64,000 nucleotides of DNA from Psychrobacter maritimus (GCF_904846345.1 NZ_CAJHAJ010000006.1:1-64000), one strand, 5' to 3'. Numbered from the stretch's first letter, positions 1-8,317 are shown. Translations and numbers: made by a program. Notes: generated from the sequence alone by a model not told the origin.

Positions 1-27
1 TCATATCATAATGATTTGGTTTGTCAA
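1..27 (-). promoter_or_regulatory. third (edge-cut) outward stable-RNA promoter
   Basis: Read on the minus strand there is a perfect -35 TTGACA (27-22), a 16-bp spacer and a -10 starting TATGA that is cut by the window edge. The spacer length equals that of the two promoters upstream of it. It would fire leftward out of the window. The incomplete -10 makes this the weakest of the three. Confidence 0.5.
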
Positions 28-117
28 GCTTTTTTATAATTTGTTTCAATAAGTTATCTGGGTTTGTTATATGTAATTTACATATAAGTCATTCCAGTTC
101 GTCTTAATGAGGTGCGT

Positions 118-145
118 ATTATAGACGTTTAATTTGTTAAGTCAA
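118..145 (-). promoter_or_regulatory. outward stable-RNA-type promoter 2
   Basis: On the minus strand: -35 TTGACT (145-140), 16-bp spacer, -10 TATAAT (123-118), then acgcacc. The consensus -10, good -35 and short spacer are what rRNA and tRNA promoters of Gammaproteobacteria look like. It faces the left edge. Confidence 0.7.
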
Positions 146-287
146 GAGGTAAATTATTTTATTTTAAACTAGGTTAATCTAAAATGAATTTGCTCAGTTG
201 GATGATTAAGTAGTAGCTTGGTTAAAACCCGCTATTTTTAATCAGTGGTAATCCACGCCAATCCGCCTTCCCTTCCGACTGGGTGGC

Positions 288-315
288 ATTATACGCGCTT
301 TGGGGTGCGGGTCAA
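288..315 (-). promoter_or_regulatory. outward stable-RNA-type promoter 1
   Basis: On the minus strand: -35 TTGACC (315-310), 16-bp spacer rich in G and C, -10 TATAAT (293-288), and a GC-rich discriminator (gccacc). GC-rich discriminators are known to make rRNA promoters sensitive to ppGpp. The transcript would leave the window at position 1. Confidence 0.7.
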
Positions 316-478
316 GGGGGTTTGTGGGCTATTTTAGCGATTATCTGACCTCACCATCAATACCCTCTATTTATCAGTCAGTTAGGATTAAAAATAGTTT
401 TACCTTTAATGATAGTCAGCCTTTTTTATTTAAGACCACTTATTGCTTATATATAGTTGTCTCCTATATATGACACTT

Positions 479-1189
479 TTATAGCTTACCTATCTTTTTG
501 AAGAAGTCTTTATAGGCAGCCACTTTCTTATCTAAGGCTAGTGGATAAGCACGCGAGGTAGAAGGCAGTCTATATAAGGTAAGATTATTCACATCGGCTT
601 TTTTATTATTGTCACTCTGCCACTCATAAGGATAATCCATACTTTGATTGGTCTTCGGGTACTTGGACTTGGCAGGTGGCTCGGCTAATAAATTGAGTAG
701 CACCTCGGTGGCTTTACCGCCCGTGGTAAATAAGGTTTCAACCTTTGGCACTTGTGGCAAGATACTATCTAGGTCAACGGCGGTGACAACGGTTAAGTTT
801 TTATCTGAGGCATTACCGGTTTCGCGGATAGCTTGAGTAACGGTAGGACAAGAGGCAATGCCGCGCTCGAACATAAAGGCACGAATACGCTCAGGGTCAA
901 AACGCTTTTCATCGCCTACTCTAAAATAATCAACGTCATCAAAGAATACGCTGCCATAGATACGCCACATATCATTATAGAAGTTTGGATAGTGAAAGCG
1001 CATTGCCCATTTATCAGCGGTCGGTGGAAAAGTGCCCATCATCATCACGGTGGCATCAGGCGGTAGCACTGGACCGAACGGATGGGTTTCTACTTCTGCG
1101 GCGCGAGCTTCGGACAATATCGAGTTAGTATCCATTTTATGAGTATTATCATGCGTATGGGATGGTTGTGTAGTCATAAGATTCTTCAT
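479..1189 (-). CDS. uracil-DNA glycosylase superfamily protein
   Basis: Probably a DNA base-excision repair glycosylase of the UDG superfamily, closest in style to the hypoxanthine/uracil glycosylases of the family-6 type. Residues 52-56 (GTFPP), followed by a Trp/Tyr/Asn-rich stretch ending MWRI at 74-77, fit motif 1. LPSTS at 208-212 near the C-terminus fits motif 2. About 236 residues is normal for the superfamily. The first 30 residues are low in complexity and rich in His, Thr and Asn. An internal ATG at 1177 has a weak GAAGA ahead of it and is an alternative start. The gene stands alone, divergent from upp. Substrate (uracil, hypoxanthine or other) cannot be told from sequence alone. 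Confidence 0.75.
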   Translation of the reverse strand: MKNLMTTQPSHTHDNTHKMDTNSILSEARAAEVETHPFGPVLPPDATVMMMGTFPPTADKWAMRFHYPNFYNDMWRIYGSVFFDDVDYFRVGDEKRFDPERIRAFMFERGIASCPTVTQAIRETGNASDKNLTVVTAVDLDSILPQVPKVETLFTTGGKATEVLLNLLAEPPAKSKYPKTNQSMDYPYEWQSDNNKKADVNNLTLYRLPSTSRAYPLALDKKVAAYKDFFKKIGKL

Positions 1190-1448
1190 CAGAAAAGCGG
1201 TTTTTTTGCTATCATAGCAAGCCTAAACACTACTTCATTTATTAGGGCGCGATTATAGTCAAACATAGTCGGCTTAAATAAAATTAATCCTGTTATAAAT
1301 GCCTTTGGCTTATTTTTGTATTAAAGCATTAAGCTTACTATTGATGGGCTAAATATAGGGTTGAAGTGCAGTAAGTGTTTGTATCTTTTATACTAATGGC
1401 AACCGCAGTAACTGCGCAAGCATCAGACCAAAAACCAAGAGAGACCTT

Positions 1449-2096
1449 ATGAGCGACTTAAAAATCACCGTCATCGATCACCCGTTAGTCCGTCATAAAC
1501 TCAGCCTCATGCGCGAAAAAGACTGTAGCACCTATAAGTTTCGTACATTGACCAAAGAGCTTGCACGCTTGATGGCGTATGAAGCGAGCCGTGATTTTGA
1601 AATTGAAACCTTCCCGATGGAAGGCTGGTGTGGTGAAATCACGGGTGAGCAAATCATCGGTAAGACCGCAACGATTGTACCGATTTTACGTGCCGGTATT
1701 GGTATGCTCGACGGCGTGCTCGATTTGATTCCTACTGCGAAAATATCTGTCGTCGGTTTGCAGCGCGATGAAGAAACTTTGCAACCTGTACCCTTCTTTG
1801 AAAAGTTTGTCAGCCACATGGACAAACGCCCCGCCCTTATCATTGACCCAATGTTAGCCACCGGCGGCTCAATGGTTGCGACCATCGAGATGCTAAAGAA
1901 AAATGGCTGTACCAATATTAAAGCCTTGGTATTGGTTGCCGCACCTGAAGGCGTTCGTGTGGTCAATGAAGCGCATCCTGATGTGATTATTTATACCGCT
2001 GCACTAGACAGCCATTTAGATGAGCACGGTTATATCATTCCAGGTCTTGGCGATGCGGGCGATAAAATATTTGGTAAGCAGTTATTTAACAAGTAA
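1449..2096 (+). CDS. upp: uracil phosphoribosyltransferase
   Basis: Salvage enzyme that joins uracil to PRPP to give UMP and pyrophosphate in the cytoplasm. The 215-residue length is close to the usual ~208. The PRPP-binding loop DPMLATGGS lies at 133-141, and the C-terminal uracil-binding segment PGLGDAGDK is near 199-207. An ILRAGIG stretch at 79-85 is typical of the family. The start ATG follows AGAGAGACC. A short-chain reductase gene follows 78 bp downstream on the same strand with its own ribosome binding site, so co-transcription is possible but the functions are not obviously linked. Confidence 0.96.
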   Translation: MSDLKITVIDHPLVRHKLSLMREKDCSTYKFRTLTKELARLMAYEASRDFEIETFPMEGWCGEITGEQIIGKTATIVPILRAGIGMLDGVLDLIPTAKISVVGLQRDEETLQPVPFFEKFVSHMDKRPALIIDPMLATGGSMVATIEMLKKNGCTNIKALVLVAAPEGVRVVNEAHPDVIIYTAALDSHLDEHGYIIPGLGDAGDKIFGKQLFNK

Positions 2097-2174
2097 GACA
2101 ACGCCAATAAACCAAGACAAGCTGTCGTTATAAACCATGACACATGTACAAAACATCAATGATAAGGATATAAG

Positions 2175-2927
2175 ATGAACGTATTGATTACAGGCGCAAG
2201 CGCGGGTTTCGGTAAAGCGCTGGCTGAGCGTTTGGTTGCCAATGGTCATCGCGTGATTGGCTGTGCCAGACGCCTTGATAAGCTTAGTGCTTTGGCAGAA
2301 ACTTTGGGCGAGTCATTTTTACCTGTGGTCATGGATGTCAGTGACACGGCGTCTATTCCACAAATCATTGCGGATTTGCCGGCTGATTTCAAGCAAATCG
2401 ACGTTTTGGTGAATAACGCTGGACTGGCGCTTGGTACAGAGCCTGCGCACAAGGCCAGTCTCGATGATTGGATGCGTATGACCGACACCAATATTAAAGG
2501 TTTAATGGCGCTGACCCATGCAGTCTTGCCAGCTATGGTGGCGCGCGATAGCGGTTATATCATTAATGTGGGCTCAATTGCAGGTAGCTGGCCTTACTTT
2601 GGCGGTAACGTTTATGGCGCGACCAAAGCCTTTGTAAAACAATTTAGCTTAAACCTGCGTGCGGATCTCATCGGTACGCAAGTGCGCGTGACCAACCTTG
2701 AACCGGGTAATGTGGCGGGCACTGAGTTTTCAAACGTGCGCTATCATGGTGATGACGATAAAGCTGCTCAAGTTTATGATGGCTTTAAAACCATGACCGG
2801 CGATGATATTGGCGATATTTTATTATGGCTGATTGAATCGCCTGCCCATATTAACGTCAATCGTTTAGAAGTCATGCCGGTTGCGCAAACCTATAATGGT
2901 CTAACGATTGCTAAGCAAGATTCTTAA
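2175..2927 (+). CDS. SDR family NADP-dependent 3-hydroxy acid dehydrogenase, YdfG-like
   Basis: Classical short-chain dehydrogenase/reductase of 250 residues. TGASAGFG at 6-13 is the glycine-rich cofactor loop, NNAG at 80-83 the structural motif, and S134, Y147 and K151 the catalytic triad. Arg residues after the second strand (CARRLDK, 30-36) suggest NADP(H). The pattern and length match E. coli YdfG, which oxidises L-allo-threonine, serine and other 3-hydroxy acids and reduces malonic semialdehyde. AAGGATATAAG precedes the ATG. A strong terminator follows at 2972-3008. Confidence 0.88.
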   Translation: MNVLITGASAGFGKALAERLVANGHRVIGCARRLDKLSALAETLGESFLPVVMDVSDTASIPQIIADLPADFKQIDVLVNNAGLALGTEPAHKASLDDWMRMTDTNIKGLMALTHAVLPAMVARDSGYIINVGSIAGSWPYFGGNVYGATKAFVKQFSLNLRADLIGTQVRVTNLEPGNVAGTEFSNVRYHGDDDKAAQVYDGFKTMTGDDIGDILLWLIESPAHINVNRLEVMPVAQTYNGLTIAKQDS

Positions 2928-2951
2928 ACGCTTAACCGACCGTTTGGCTCA

Positions 2952-3608
2952 TTAACGTAATTCATAAGACCGAAGCAATATAGATTCCTCTATATTGCTT
3001 CTTTTTTTGGTACTGATACTCTCTTCATTGACCAAGCGCAAATCCTGAAAATCTAAAATCAATACCTCATTACGCAAGCGCTCACTAGTACGTTTATTGT
3101 GGCGTATCGGAAATCCTAAGACTTGCTTACCCTTAACCACTATCTGATTGATAATCATGGTCGGATTATTGATGGTAGCTTTTGCACTTAGCTTCTGAGC
3201 ATTGATGATGGCGGTAGCAGGATTAACCGTTGTGCTTAAAAATTTTATCTGGCGCACGCTTTTTGGCATATCACCTGCAAAAAACAATACTTGCTCTAAT
3301 GGCAAATACTGCGCGTGCCGCATTAATTCCTGACGAAATAGCAAAGGCATATCTACGTTAAAACTGTCTTCTGCTTGCCGAGAGAACGCCGTAAAATTAC
3401 TTTGTAAGTAACGTCCAAATACGCTGCTATTAATCCAGTCTTGATAAGTATCATTTTTTAACAGCTGCTTTGTGAAAGCGTCGGCATCTGCTGTGATATC
3501 TATTGTAAGCATCGCTAGTAACAGCGCCTGCGGATTGGTAAATTTTTGCTGCTGCCAGACTTGCGGATATAGGCTGCTATCGAGCAATGGTAAAGTTAAC
3601 TTGTTCAT
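2952..3608 (-). CDS. uncharacterised protein with degenerate ADP-ribosyltransferase-like core
   Basis: I do not recognise a named family, but the middle of this 218-residue protein reads like an ART-fold domain. VLFFAGD (107-113) sits where YRG is expected, FLSTT followed by NPATA (123-132) matches the STS motif, NPTMII with a KG turn (149-161) matches the next strands, and NEVLI with LRLV (180-193) matches the ExE and final strand. The catalytic Arg of the first motif is Ala here and the first Glu of ExE is Arg, so activity may be lost or changed. The last ~18 residues are encoded across the terminator of the convergent gene. No signal peptide or membrane segment is visible. The fold assignment is inference. 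Confidence 0.55.
   Translation of the reverse strand: MNKLTLPLLDSSLYPQVWQQQKFTNPQALLLAMLTIDITADADAFTKQLLKNDTYQDWINSSVFGRYLQSNFTAFSRQAEDSFNVDMPLLFRQELMRHAQYLPLEQVLFFAGDMPKSVRQIKFLSTTVNPATAIINAQKLSAKATINNPTMIINQIVVKGKQVLGFPIRHNKRTSERLRNEVLILDFQDLRLVNEESISTKKRSNIEESILLRSYELR
2972..3008 (+). terminator. intrinsic terminator of the upp/SDR unit
   Basis: A perfect 13-bp stem (2972-2984 with 2989-3001) with a TTCC loop is followed by seven T. It acts on the plus strand. It lies inside the last codons of the convergent gene at 2952-3608, which must read through the stem on its own strand. Confidence 0.93.
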
Positions 3609-3843
3609 AGACTGATATCCTTATATTTTACTTGCTGACGTTTGATTCGATTGGTCAAAGTCTATGACAAGTCGCTACTTTTACCGCTCAACTGCTTTCA
3701 ACACTTAACAAATTTTATGCTATGGTCAGTTACCTATTTTAATATAGTAGTCCTTCATTAGTGGCATAAATAATTCCACAATAAAGCATTTCGGCTAAAT
3801 CGGCTTGATAAAATTGCTTAATGAAAACAAGGTATACTGCCTT

Positions 3844-4800
3844 ATGAAGAAAAATTTAATTAACTTGCCTGCTAACTATCAGTTGAAAACGATTGACATC
3901 GCTTTGACTGACGGTACATTACTACCCGTATCTGTCATAGGCAATGGCAAACCTGTGCTGCTGCTACACGCTTATGGCATGGATGCACGTGAATTTTTGC
4001 CATTTATTTTACCTTTGGTTGGCAAATATGCATTTTACCTGCCGCACCTGCGAGGATTTGGCGCGGCAAAAGACATCAAGCTGACCCAGTTCGATTTTGT
4101 GCGCCAGTATGCCGATGATATCAGTATCGTCATTGAGCAAATTTGTTTGGCGCGTAATATAGAATCCTTACCTGTTGCCGCTATTTCGATGGGTGCCCAA
4201 GTGATGTGGGCGTATTTTGAGCGTTATGGCAGCGAAAGAGTCAGCCGCTATTTAAATATCGACCAAAGTCCTGCTATCCATAACCAGTCCGACTGGCAAG
4301 GTGGCTTGTTTGGCACGCGCCAGCAAGAAGTGTTTGATATTTTTCATGAGGTGATTGATAGGACGTTACCTTATGCTGACATCGAAAGCTTTACCCATCT
4401 GCCTTTTGCCCTGAAACGCCGTGCAACGGATGTCGAACGGCTGTTTTCTCTATTATCCGTTAATCGCACGCGCTCAAAAGCCTTTATACAAGTGATGACC
4501 TATAAAAACGACCCCAAACTTGCGCTTTATGATCATAGTATTTGGCATCATAAGATGCGCTGCTTACAAGCTTATTTAACATTACCCTATGACTTTCGCG
4601 GCGCTTTAGAGCGGGTCACCATTCCAGTGGTCAATCTGATTGGCGGGCGCTCAAAGCTATATGATGCTAAATGGCAGCAAAAAATCACCCAGATGCTACC
4701 CAATGCAACTGAGGTCGTGTTGCCGCGCTCAGGTCATGCAGTACCAATGGATGAACCTGTTGGGTTTTATAAAGTATTAAAAGGGTTTTTGCAGAATTAG
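3844..4800 (+). CDS. alpha/beta hydrolase
   Basis: 318-residue alpha/beta hydrolase. The oxyanion region LLLHAYGMD lies at 39-47, the nucleophile elbow AISMGAQ puts Ser at 115, and SGHAVPMDEP puts the catalytic His at 298. The acid is probably Asp274 or a nearby residue. The first Gly of the usual G-x-S-x-G is Ala. The start was set at the ATG at 3844. An in-frame TTG at 3805 would add 13 residues that do not look conserved. No signal peptide is seen, so it is probably cytoplasmic. The substrate is unknown. Confidence 0.8.
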   Translation: MKKNLINLPANYQLKTIDIALTDGTLLPVSVIGNGKPVLLLHAYGMDAREFLPFILPLVGKYAFYLPHLRGFGAAKDIKLTQFDFVRQYADDISIVIEQICLARNIESLPVAAISMGAQVMWAYFERYGSERVSRYLNIDQSPAIHNQSDWQGGLFGTRQQEVFDIFHEVIDRTLPYADIESFTHLPFALKRRATDVERLFSLLSVNRTRSKAFIQVMTYKNDPKLALYDHSIWHHKMRCLQAYLTLPYDFRGALERVTIPVVNLIGGRSKLYDAKWQQKITQMLPNATEVVLPRSGHAVPMDEPVGFYKVLKGFLQN

Positions 4801-4815
4801 TTGTTCATTTATATA

Positions 4816-4844
4816 AAAAAGCGACCTTAACGGGTCGCTTTTTA
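4816..4844. terminator. bidirectional terminator between convergent genes
   Basis: GCGACC/GGTCGC stem with a 6-nt loop, flanked by A and T runs on both sides. It serves the hydrolase (plus) and the DUF1653 gene (minus). Confidence 0.85.
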
Positions 4845-4876
4845 TTTGTGCAATAAATTTTAAACATTTTGAAGTA

Positions 4877-5113
4877 TTAATCAGCTAATACTTTAACTAA
4901 CTCAAATCTAGCTACTTGCTTACCATCAACTTCAACAGTTTCAGTAAACATCGCTAATGGTCGTACCCACACGCCATACTCACCGTATAGGCAGCGGTAA
5001 ACGACTAGTGATTCTTCCGTTTCTGAATGCTGCGCGGTATGCAATACTTGGTAAAGGCTGCCTTTATAATGGCGGTAGATGCCTTGGGGGTGTGAACAAG
5101 ATTTTTGGTTCAT
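4877..5113 (-). CDS. DUF1653 domain protein
   Basis: A 78-residue protein made almost entirely of a DUF1653 domain. The pattern GIYRHYKGSLYQVL near residues 11-24, then VVYRCLYG and VWVRPLAMF, is characteristic. The family is widespread and small, with no established biochemical role. It lies downstream of the micro-gene terminator and has only a weak ribosome binding site (AGCAA). Expression could come from a local promoter or from read-through. Confidence 0.85.
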   Translation of the reverse strand: MNQKSCSHPQGIYRHYKGSLYQVLHTAQHSETEESLVVYRCLYGEYGVWVRPLAMFTETVEVDGKQVARFELVKVLAD

Positions 5114-5144
5114 ATATTGTTGCTTGCTGTAAAAATAATTATCA

Positions 5145-5173
5145 ATAAAAAAGCATCTAATAACTAGATGCTT
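5145..5173 (-). terminator. terminator of the 5.2-kb micro-gene
   Basis: On the minus strand AAGCATCTA (5173-5165) pairs with TAGATGCTT (5159-5151), with a 5-nt loop, followed by a run of T interrupted once. It ends the short transcript predicted to start near 5276, and would also stop read-through from the alarmone synthetase gene. Confidence 0.85.
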
Positions 5174-5199
5174 TTGACAAAAATAAGTTGTTAGGAAGT

Positions 5200-5223
5200 T
5201 TAGCCATCGCCGTTAGGTAACAT
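5200..5223 (-). CDS. putative 7-residue micro-ORF
   Basis: On the minus strand an AGGAG (5235-5231) stands 7 nt before an ATG that opens a reading frame of only seven codons, MLPNGDG, ending in TAA. The site is better than those of most full genes nearby. A TTGACA -35 lies upstream at 5312-5307 and a terminator lies 27 nt downstream. The whole unit is about 130 nt. It may be a translated micropeptide, a leader peptide, or a small RNA with a decoy initiation site. I do not recognise the peptide. Confidence 0.45.
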   Translation of the reverse strand: MLPNGDG

Positions 5224-5281
5224 TGGAACTCTCCTGTTAAGTCGAATAAACAAAAACTATAGTATTCGTATTTAGTATCGC

Positions 5282-5296
5282 TATAGTAATACTATA
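5282..5296. promoter_or_regulatory. palindromic operator candidate
   Basis: TATAGTA (5282-5288), one centre base, and TACTATA (5290-5296) form a perfect 7-bp inverted repeat over the -10 region of the micro-gene promoter. A related half-site, TATAGTATT, occurs at about 5258-5266. The position would suit a repressor, but no regulator gene is adjacent. Confidence 0.4.
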
Positions 5297-5312
5297 CTAA
5301 TTGAGCTGTCAA
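5283..5312 (-). promoter_or_regulatory. promoter of the micro-gene
   Basis: Minus strand: -35 TTGACA (5312-5307), 18-bp spacer, -10 TACTAT (5288-5283). The -35 begins one base past the TAG stop of the alarmone synthetase gene. The -10 lies inside a perfect inverted repeat. Confidence 0.55.
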
Positions 5313-5313
5313 C

Positions 5314-7011
5314 CTATGCTTCGTTAAACAAACTTACAAATTCAGAAATAATTTCCATTATATTCAAAGCTGTTTCATGATCAAAATCATAGTCACGACT
5401 ACGAATTTTTCCTCTTAAAATTTGTGCACAACTCAAGAAATTAGTTTTATCTTCAAGAGCTATGTAAGCTCTAAGGAGAGTATCAAGAGTTTTTGCATCA
5501 GCACCGTTCAAATCGTTGAAACTAGCTTCTAAAGCTCTGAGTTCTTTCGATAATAACTCCTTATACTTGTTACTACGTGTTATATCGTAAAGTCTCGTAA
5601 GATAAAAAAGCAAATTATTTGTATAGTCTACAAAATCACTACTACTCTTATCAAAATACTCTAGACCTTTCATAGTATATTCATAGGCTTCCAAGTACAT
5701 GGTAACAATTGCATCACTATCAACTTCCTCTCGTAAGCTTTCAATTTTCAGCCAAATATAATAACCTATAATTTTAGGAGACTTAGAGAGTACGTAATCA
5801 ATATCAACCTTCTTTACTGGAAACTTCGAGTTATTGTTTTGAGCAAGACTAAAAGACTTTTTTAGAAACCTAATTCCTTTTTCAATATCCCCAATTCTAC
5901 CTAACGCTTGACCTAGTCTCATTGCAACCAAGCAATTTTCTTTATCTAACTCATGAAGTTCTAAATATAAATTTCTAGCCAATAGCAAACTTGCTTCTTT
6001 GTTAATAGACAATTGGCATAGAGCTTCATTTATACAGCAGTAGAAAGAAAAATTATCAAAGGTTTCTAGAGATTTATTAAGCATATGTGATTTTCTTAAA
6101 TCTAGAAAACTTTGAGCACAAGTTACAAGCTCATTATGTTTACCACTTAATATAGCTTTTTCTCTACATCCTGTTAATAGTATATATTTTTCAACCTCAT
6201 CTATCTCAACATCTTCTTCGAAAAAGTTACTAGAGTCAACTATGTCTTTTGGATTATCTAAAATTTTAGCTGAGTTTTTAGGGTTTAGCTCTATACGAGA
6301 CTCTTCAACTATTATGTCAGCATAATCTACACAAGCATCTACAAACTTCTTTAAAGTACTTAAATGTTGACTTAATGTAGGATGACTTGTCGAATCATTG
6401 ATATCTCTTAATCCGTACCTGTGCCTATGGTCTATTTCTCCCCAAGCATCTTCAAAAACTGTGCGAACTTGAATTTCAACCGGAATTCTAAGGCCTGAAG
6501 GTATCAACTTAGAAGATATAGCTTTGAGGTGACAAACAATATGAACACTGGAATATCCCTCTTTTATATCTTTAATTTCACAATTGATATCTATATTTTG
6601 AAAACACTCTTCAACATCAGATGTTATGTTTGAACTTGAAACATCTCCAATATAATAAATGGCTTCGGCAATATCGCATTCCATGAAAGGGTTTTTTGAA
6701 TTTCCTGAATCTTTGAGAATTTTAATAATTTGACGAATTGTTGTAACAATATCTTTTTTATATAGGACTACAAATCTCACACCAATTACATCAGTAATAT
6801 CTTCGAGACAATATTCTTCCTTTTCTTTCTTTTTCCTAATAACTTTTTCTAAAAGACCATCTTCGCTTTTTACTCTTGATTTATGAGCATAGCAAACTTT
6901 AGAAATATCATGTCCATTGAGATAGTTTACTATTTTCTGATGTGTATCTACTGCTTTACCATGTATGAACTCAACTTTTATACTTTCATCAATAGCTATT
7001 TTTTCAGACAT
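5314..7011 (-). CDS. RelA/SpoT-type synthetase domain fused to helical-repeat C-terminus
   Basis: A 565-residue protein. Residues ~15-235 are a RelA/SpoT nucleotidyl-synthetase domain: KSRVKS at 44-49, D71/D74 with GVR at 77-79, GYSSVHI at 152-158, EIQVRT at 179-184, and W190/E192/H195. No HD hydrolase domain is present, so it could make but not degrade (p)ppGpp or a related pyrophosphorylated nucleotide. Residues ~275-560 are alpha-helical with TPR-like spacing and may sense a partner or signal. The gene is clearly richer in A and T than its neighbours and sits alone between tyrS and a DUF1653 gene, which suggests transfer. Stand-alone synthetases with sensor tails are known as alarmone enzymes or as toxins in phage defence (toxSAS, CapRel). 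Which applies here is not known. Confidence 0.82.
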   Translation of the reverse strand: MSEKIAIDESIKVEFIHGKAVDTHQKIVNYLNGHDISKVCYAHKSRVKSEDGLLEKVIRKKKEKEEYCLEDITDVIGVRFVVLYKKDIVTTIRQIIKILKDSGNSKNPFMECDIAEAIYYIGDVSSSNITSDVEECFQNIDINCEIKDIKEGYSSVHIVCHLKAISSKLIPSGLRIPVEIQVRTVFEDAWGEIDHRHRYGLRDINDSTSHPTLSQHLSTLKKFVDACVDYADIIVEESRIELNPKNSAKILDNPKDIVDSSNFFEEDVEIDEVEKYILLTGCREKAILSGKHNELVTCAQSFLDLRKSHMLNKSLETFDNFSFYCCINEALCQLSINKEASLLLARNLYLELHELDKENCLVAMRLGQALGRIGDIEKGIRFLKKSFSLAQNNNSKFPVKKVDIDYVLSKSPKIIGYYIWLKIESLREEVDSDAIVTMYLEAYEYTMKGLEYFDKSSSDFVDYTNNLLFYLTRLYDITRSNKYKELLSKELRALEASFNDLNGADAKTLDTLLRAYIALEDKTNFLSCAQILRGKIRSRDYDFDHETALNIMEIISEFVSLFNEA

Positions 7012-7105
7012 TATAATTTCCAGTAGATTTAATCGTAATTTTATTATACTGTAAATCTCAATTACGCTTAAAGAATTATTTATAGAGACAGGATTTTATA
7101 AATAT

Positions 7106-8317
7106 CTAACCCACCGTCACCTTCGCATAAGCCTTTTTGCCTGCTTGGATAACGACTGTCTGACCAGAGGTTAAGCTAAAGCCTGCATCGACGACTTCGC
7201 CATCTACTTTTACCGCGCCGCGTTTAATCATATCTTTAGCAGATGAGCTGTTTTTGGCAAGCTCTGCTTGGTTTAATATCTGCGTGATAAATAATGCGTC
7301 CTGCCCTTCTAACTCTAACGTCACTTCTGGTAAATCGACTGGCAATTCGCCATCAGCTAATACGTTACCCGCTGATTTATGCGCATTAGCAGCCGCATCG
7401 GCATCATGGAAGCGCTCAATTAATTCTTCAGCAAGAATGCGTTTGATTTCTTGTGGGTTGCGACCGTTTTCCATCTCTGCCATTAACCTTTCGACTTCTT
7501 CCATCGGCTTAAAGCTTAAAAATTCAAAGTAGCGACGGATTAAAGTATCTGGCATCGACAGCAGTTTTTGGTACATGGTGCCCGGCGCATCGTAAATGCC
7601 AACATAGTTACCGAGCGACTTAGACATTTTATTGACGCCGTCTAGCCCTTCTAAGATTGGCACCGTGATACAAACTTGTGGCTCTTGACCGTAACGACCT
7701 TGCAGGGTGCGTCCCATTAGGATGTTAAAGGTTTGGTCAGTACCGCCCAGCTCGACGTCGGCTTTTAGCGCGATAGAGTCATAACCTTGCACCAATGGGT
7801 ATAAAAACTCATGGATAGCAATTGGTGTTTGCGCCGCGTAGCGTTTAGAGAAATCATCGCGCTCAAGCATGCGTGAGACGGTCAACTGGCTGGAAAGCTG
7901 AATCATATCGCCCGCTGACATATCCTTGAACCATTCAGAGTTAAAGACAATCTTGGTTTTTTCTTTATCCAAAATCTTAAAGACTTGCTCAGCATAAGTC
8001 TGCGCGTTGACTTTGATTTGCTCATCGGTTAAAGGTGGACGCGTGCTGTTTTTGCCAGAAGGGTCACCTATCTTGGCGGTATAATCACCGATTAAAAAGT
8101 AAATCTCATGACCCAAATCTTGAAAATGCTTCAGCTTATTAATCAGCACGGTATGACCCAAATGCAGATCAGGTGCGGTAGGATCAAAACCTGCTTTGAT
8201 ACGTAGCGGGCGATTCAGTTTTAACTTCTTAACCAAATCCTCTTCAGATAGGATTTCTTGTGTACCGCGTTGGATTAAGGCAAGTTGTTCTTCTAGGGTA
8301 TAAGTTTGAGTGGTCAT
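7106..8317 (-). CDS. tyrS: tyrosyl-tRNA synthetase
   Basis: Charges tRNA-Tyr with tyrosine in the cytoplasm. Class I signatures are clear: HLGH at 52-55 (the HIGH motif) and KMSKS at 230-234. Residues ~340-403 form an S4 RNA-binding domain. The 403-residue length fits the TyrZ-like branch common in Gammaproteobacteria. The start ATG follows GAGA. It is divergent from anmK across a 229-bp spacer, an arrangement also common in pseudomonads. Confidence 0.96.
   Translation of the reverse strand: MTTQTYTLEEQLALIQRGTQEILSEEDLVKKLKLNRPLRIKAGFDPTAPDLHLGHTVLINKLKHFQDLGHEIYFLIGDYTAKIGDPSGKNSTRPPLTDEQIKVNAQTYAEQVFKILDKEKTKIVFNSEWFKDMSAGDMIQLSSQLTVSRMLERDDFSKRYAAQTPIAIHEFLYPLVQGYDSIALKADVELGGTDQTFNILMGRTLQGRYGQEPQVCITVPILEGLDGVNKMSKSLGNYVGIYDAPGTMYQKLLSMPDTLIRRYFEFLSFKPMEEVERLMAEMENGRNPQEIKRILAEELIERFHDADAAANAHKSAGNVLADGELPVDLPEVTLELEGQDALFITQILNQAELAKNSSSAKDMIKRGAVKVDGEVVDAGFSLTSGQTVVIQAGKKAYAKVTVG

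Larger units (their letters stand above)
1..478. other. non-coding left edge, leader of an off-window RNA operon
   Basis: No credible coding frame is present. The stretch holds three tandem minus-strand promoters about 110-170 bp apart. Positions 316-478 between promoter 1 and the glycosylase gene are AT-rich with nothing else I can support. Confidence 0.6.

Noticed and set aside
1-478. tRNA or rRNA gene within the left edge
   Set aside because: No cloverleaf or rRNA signature is present in these bases; only promoters facing left are seen.
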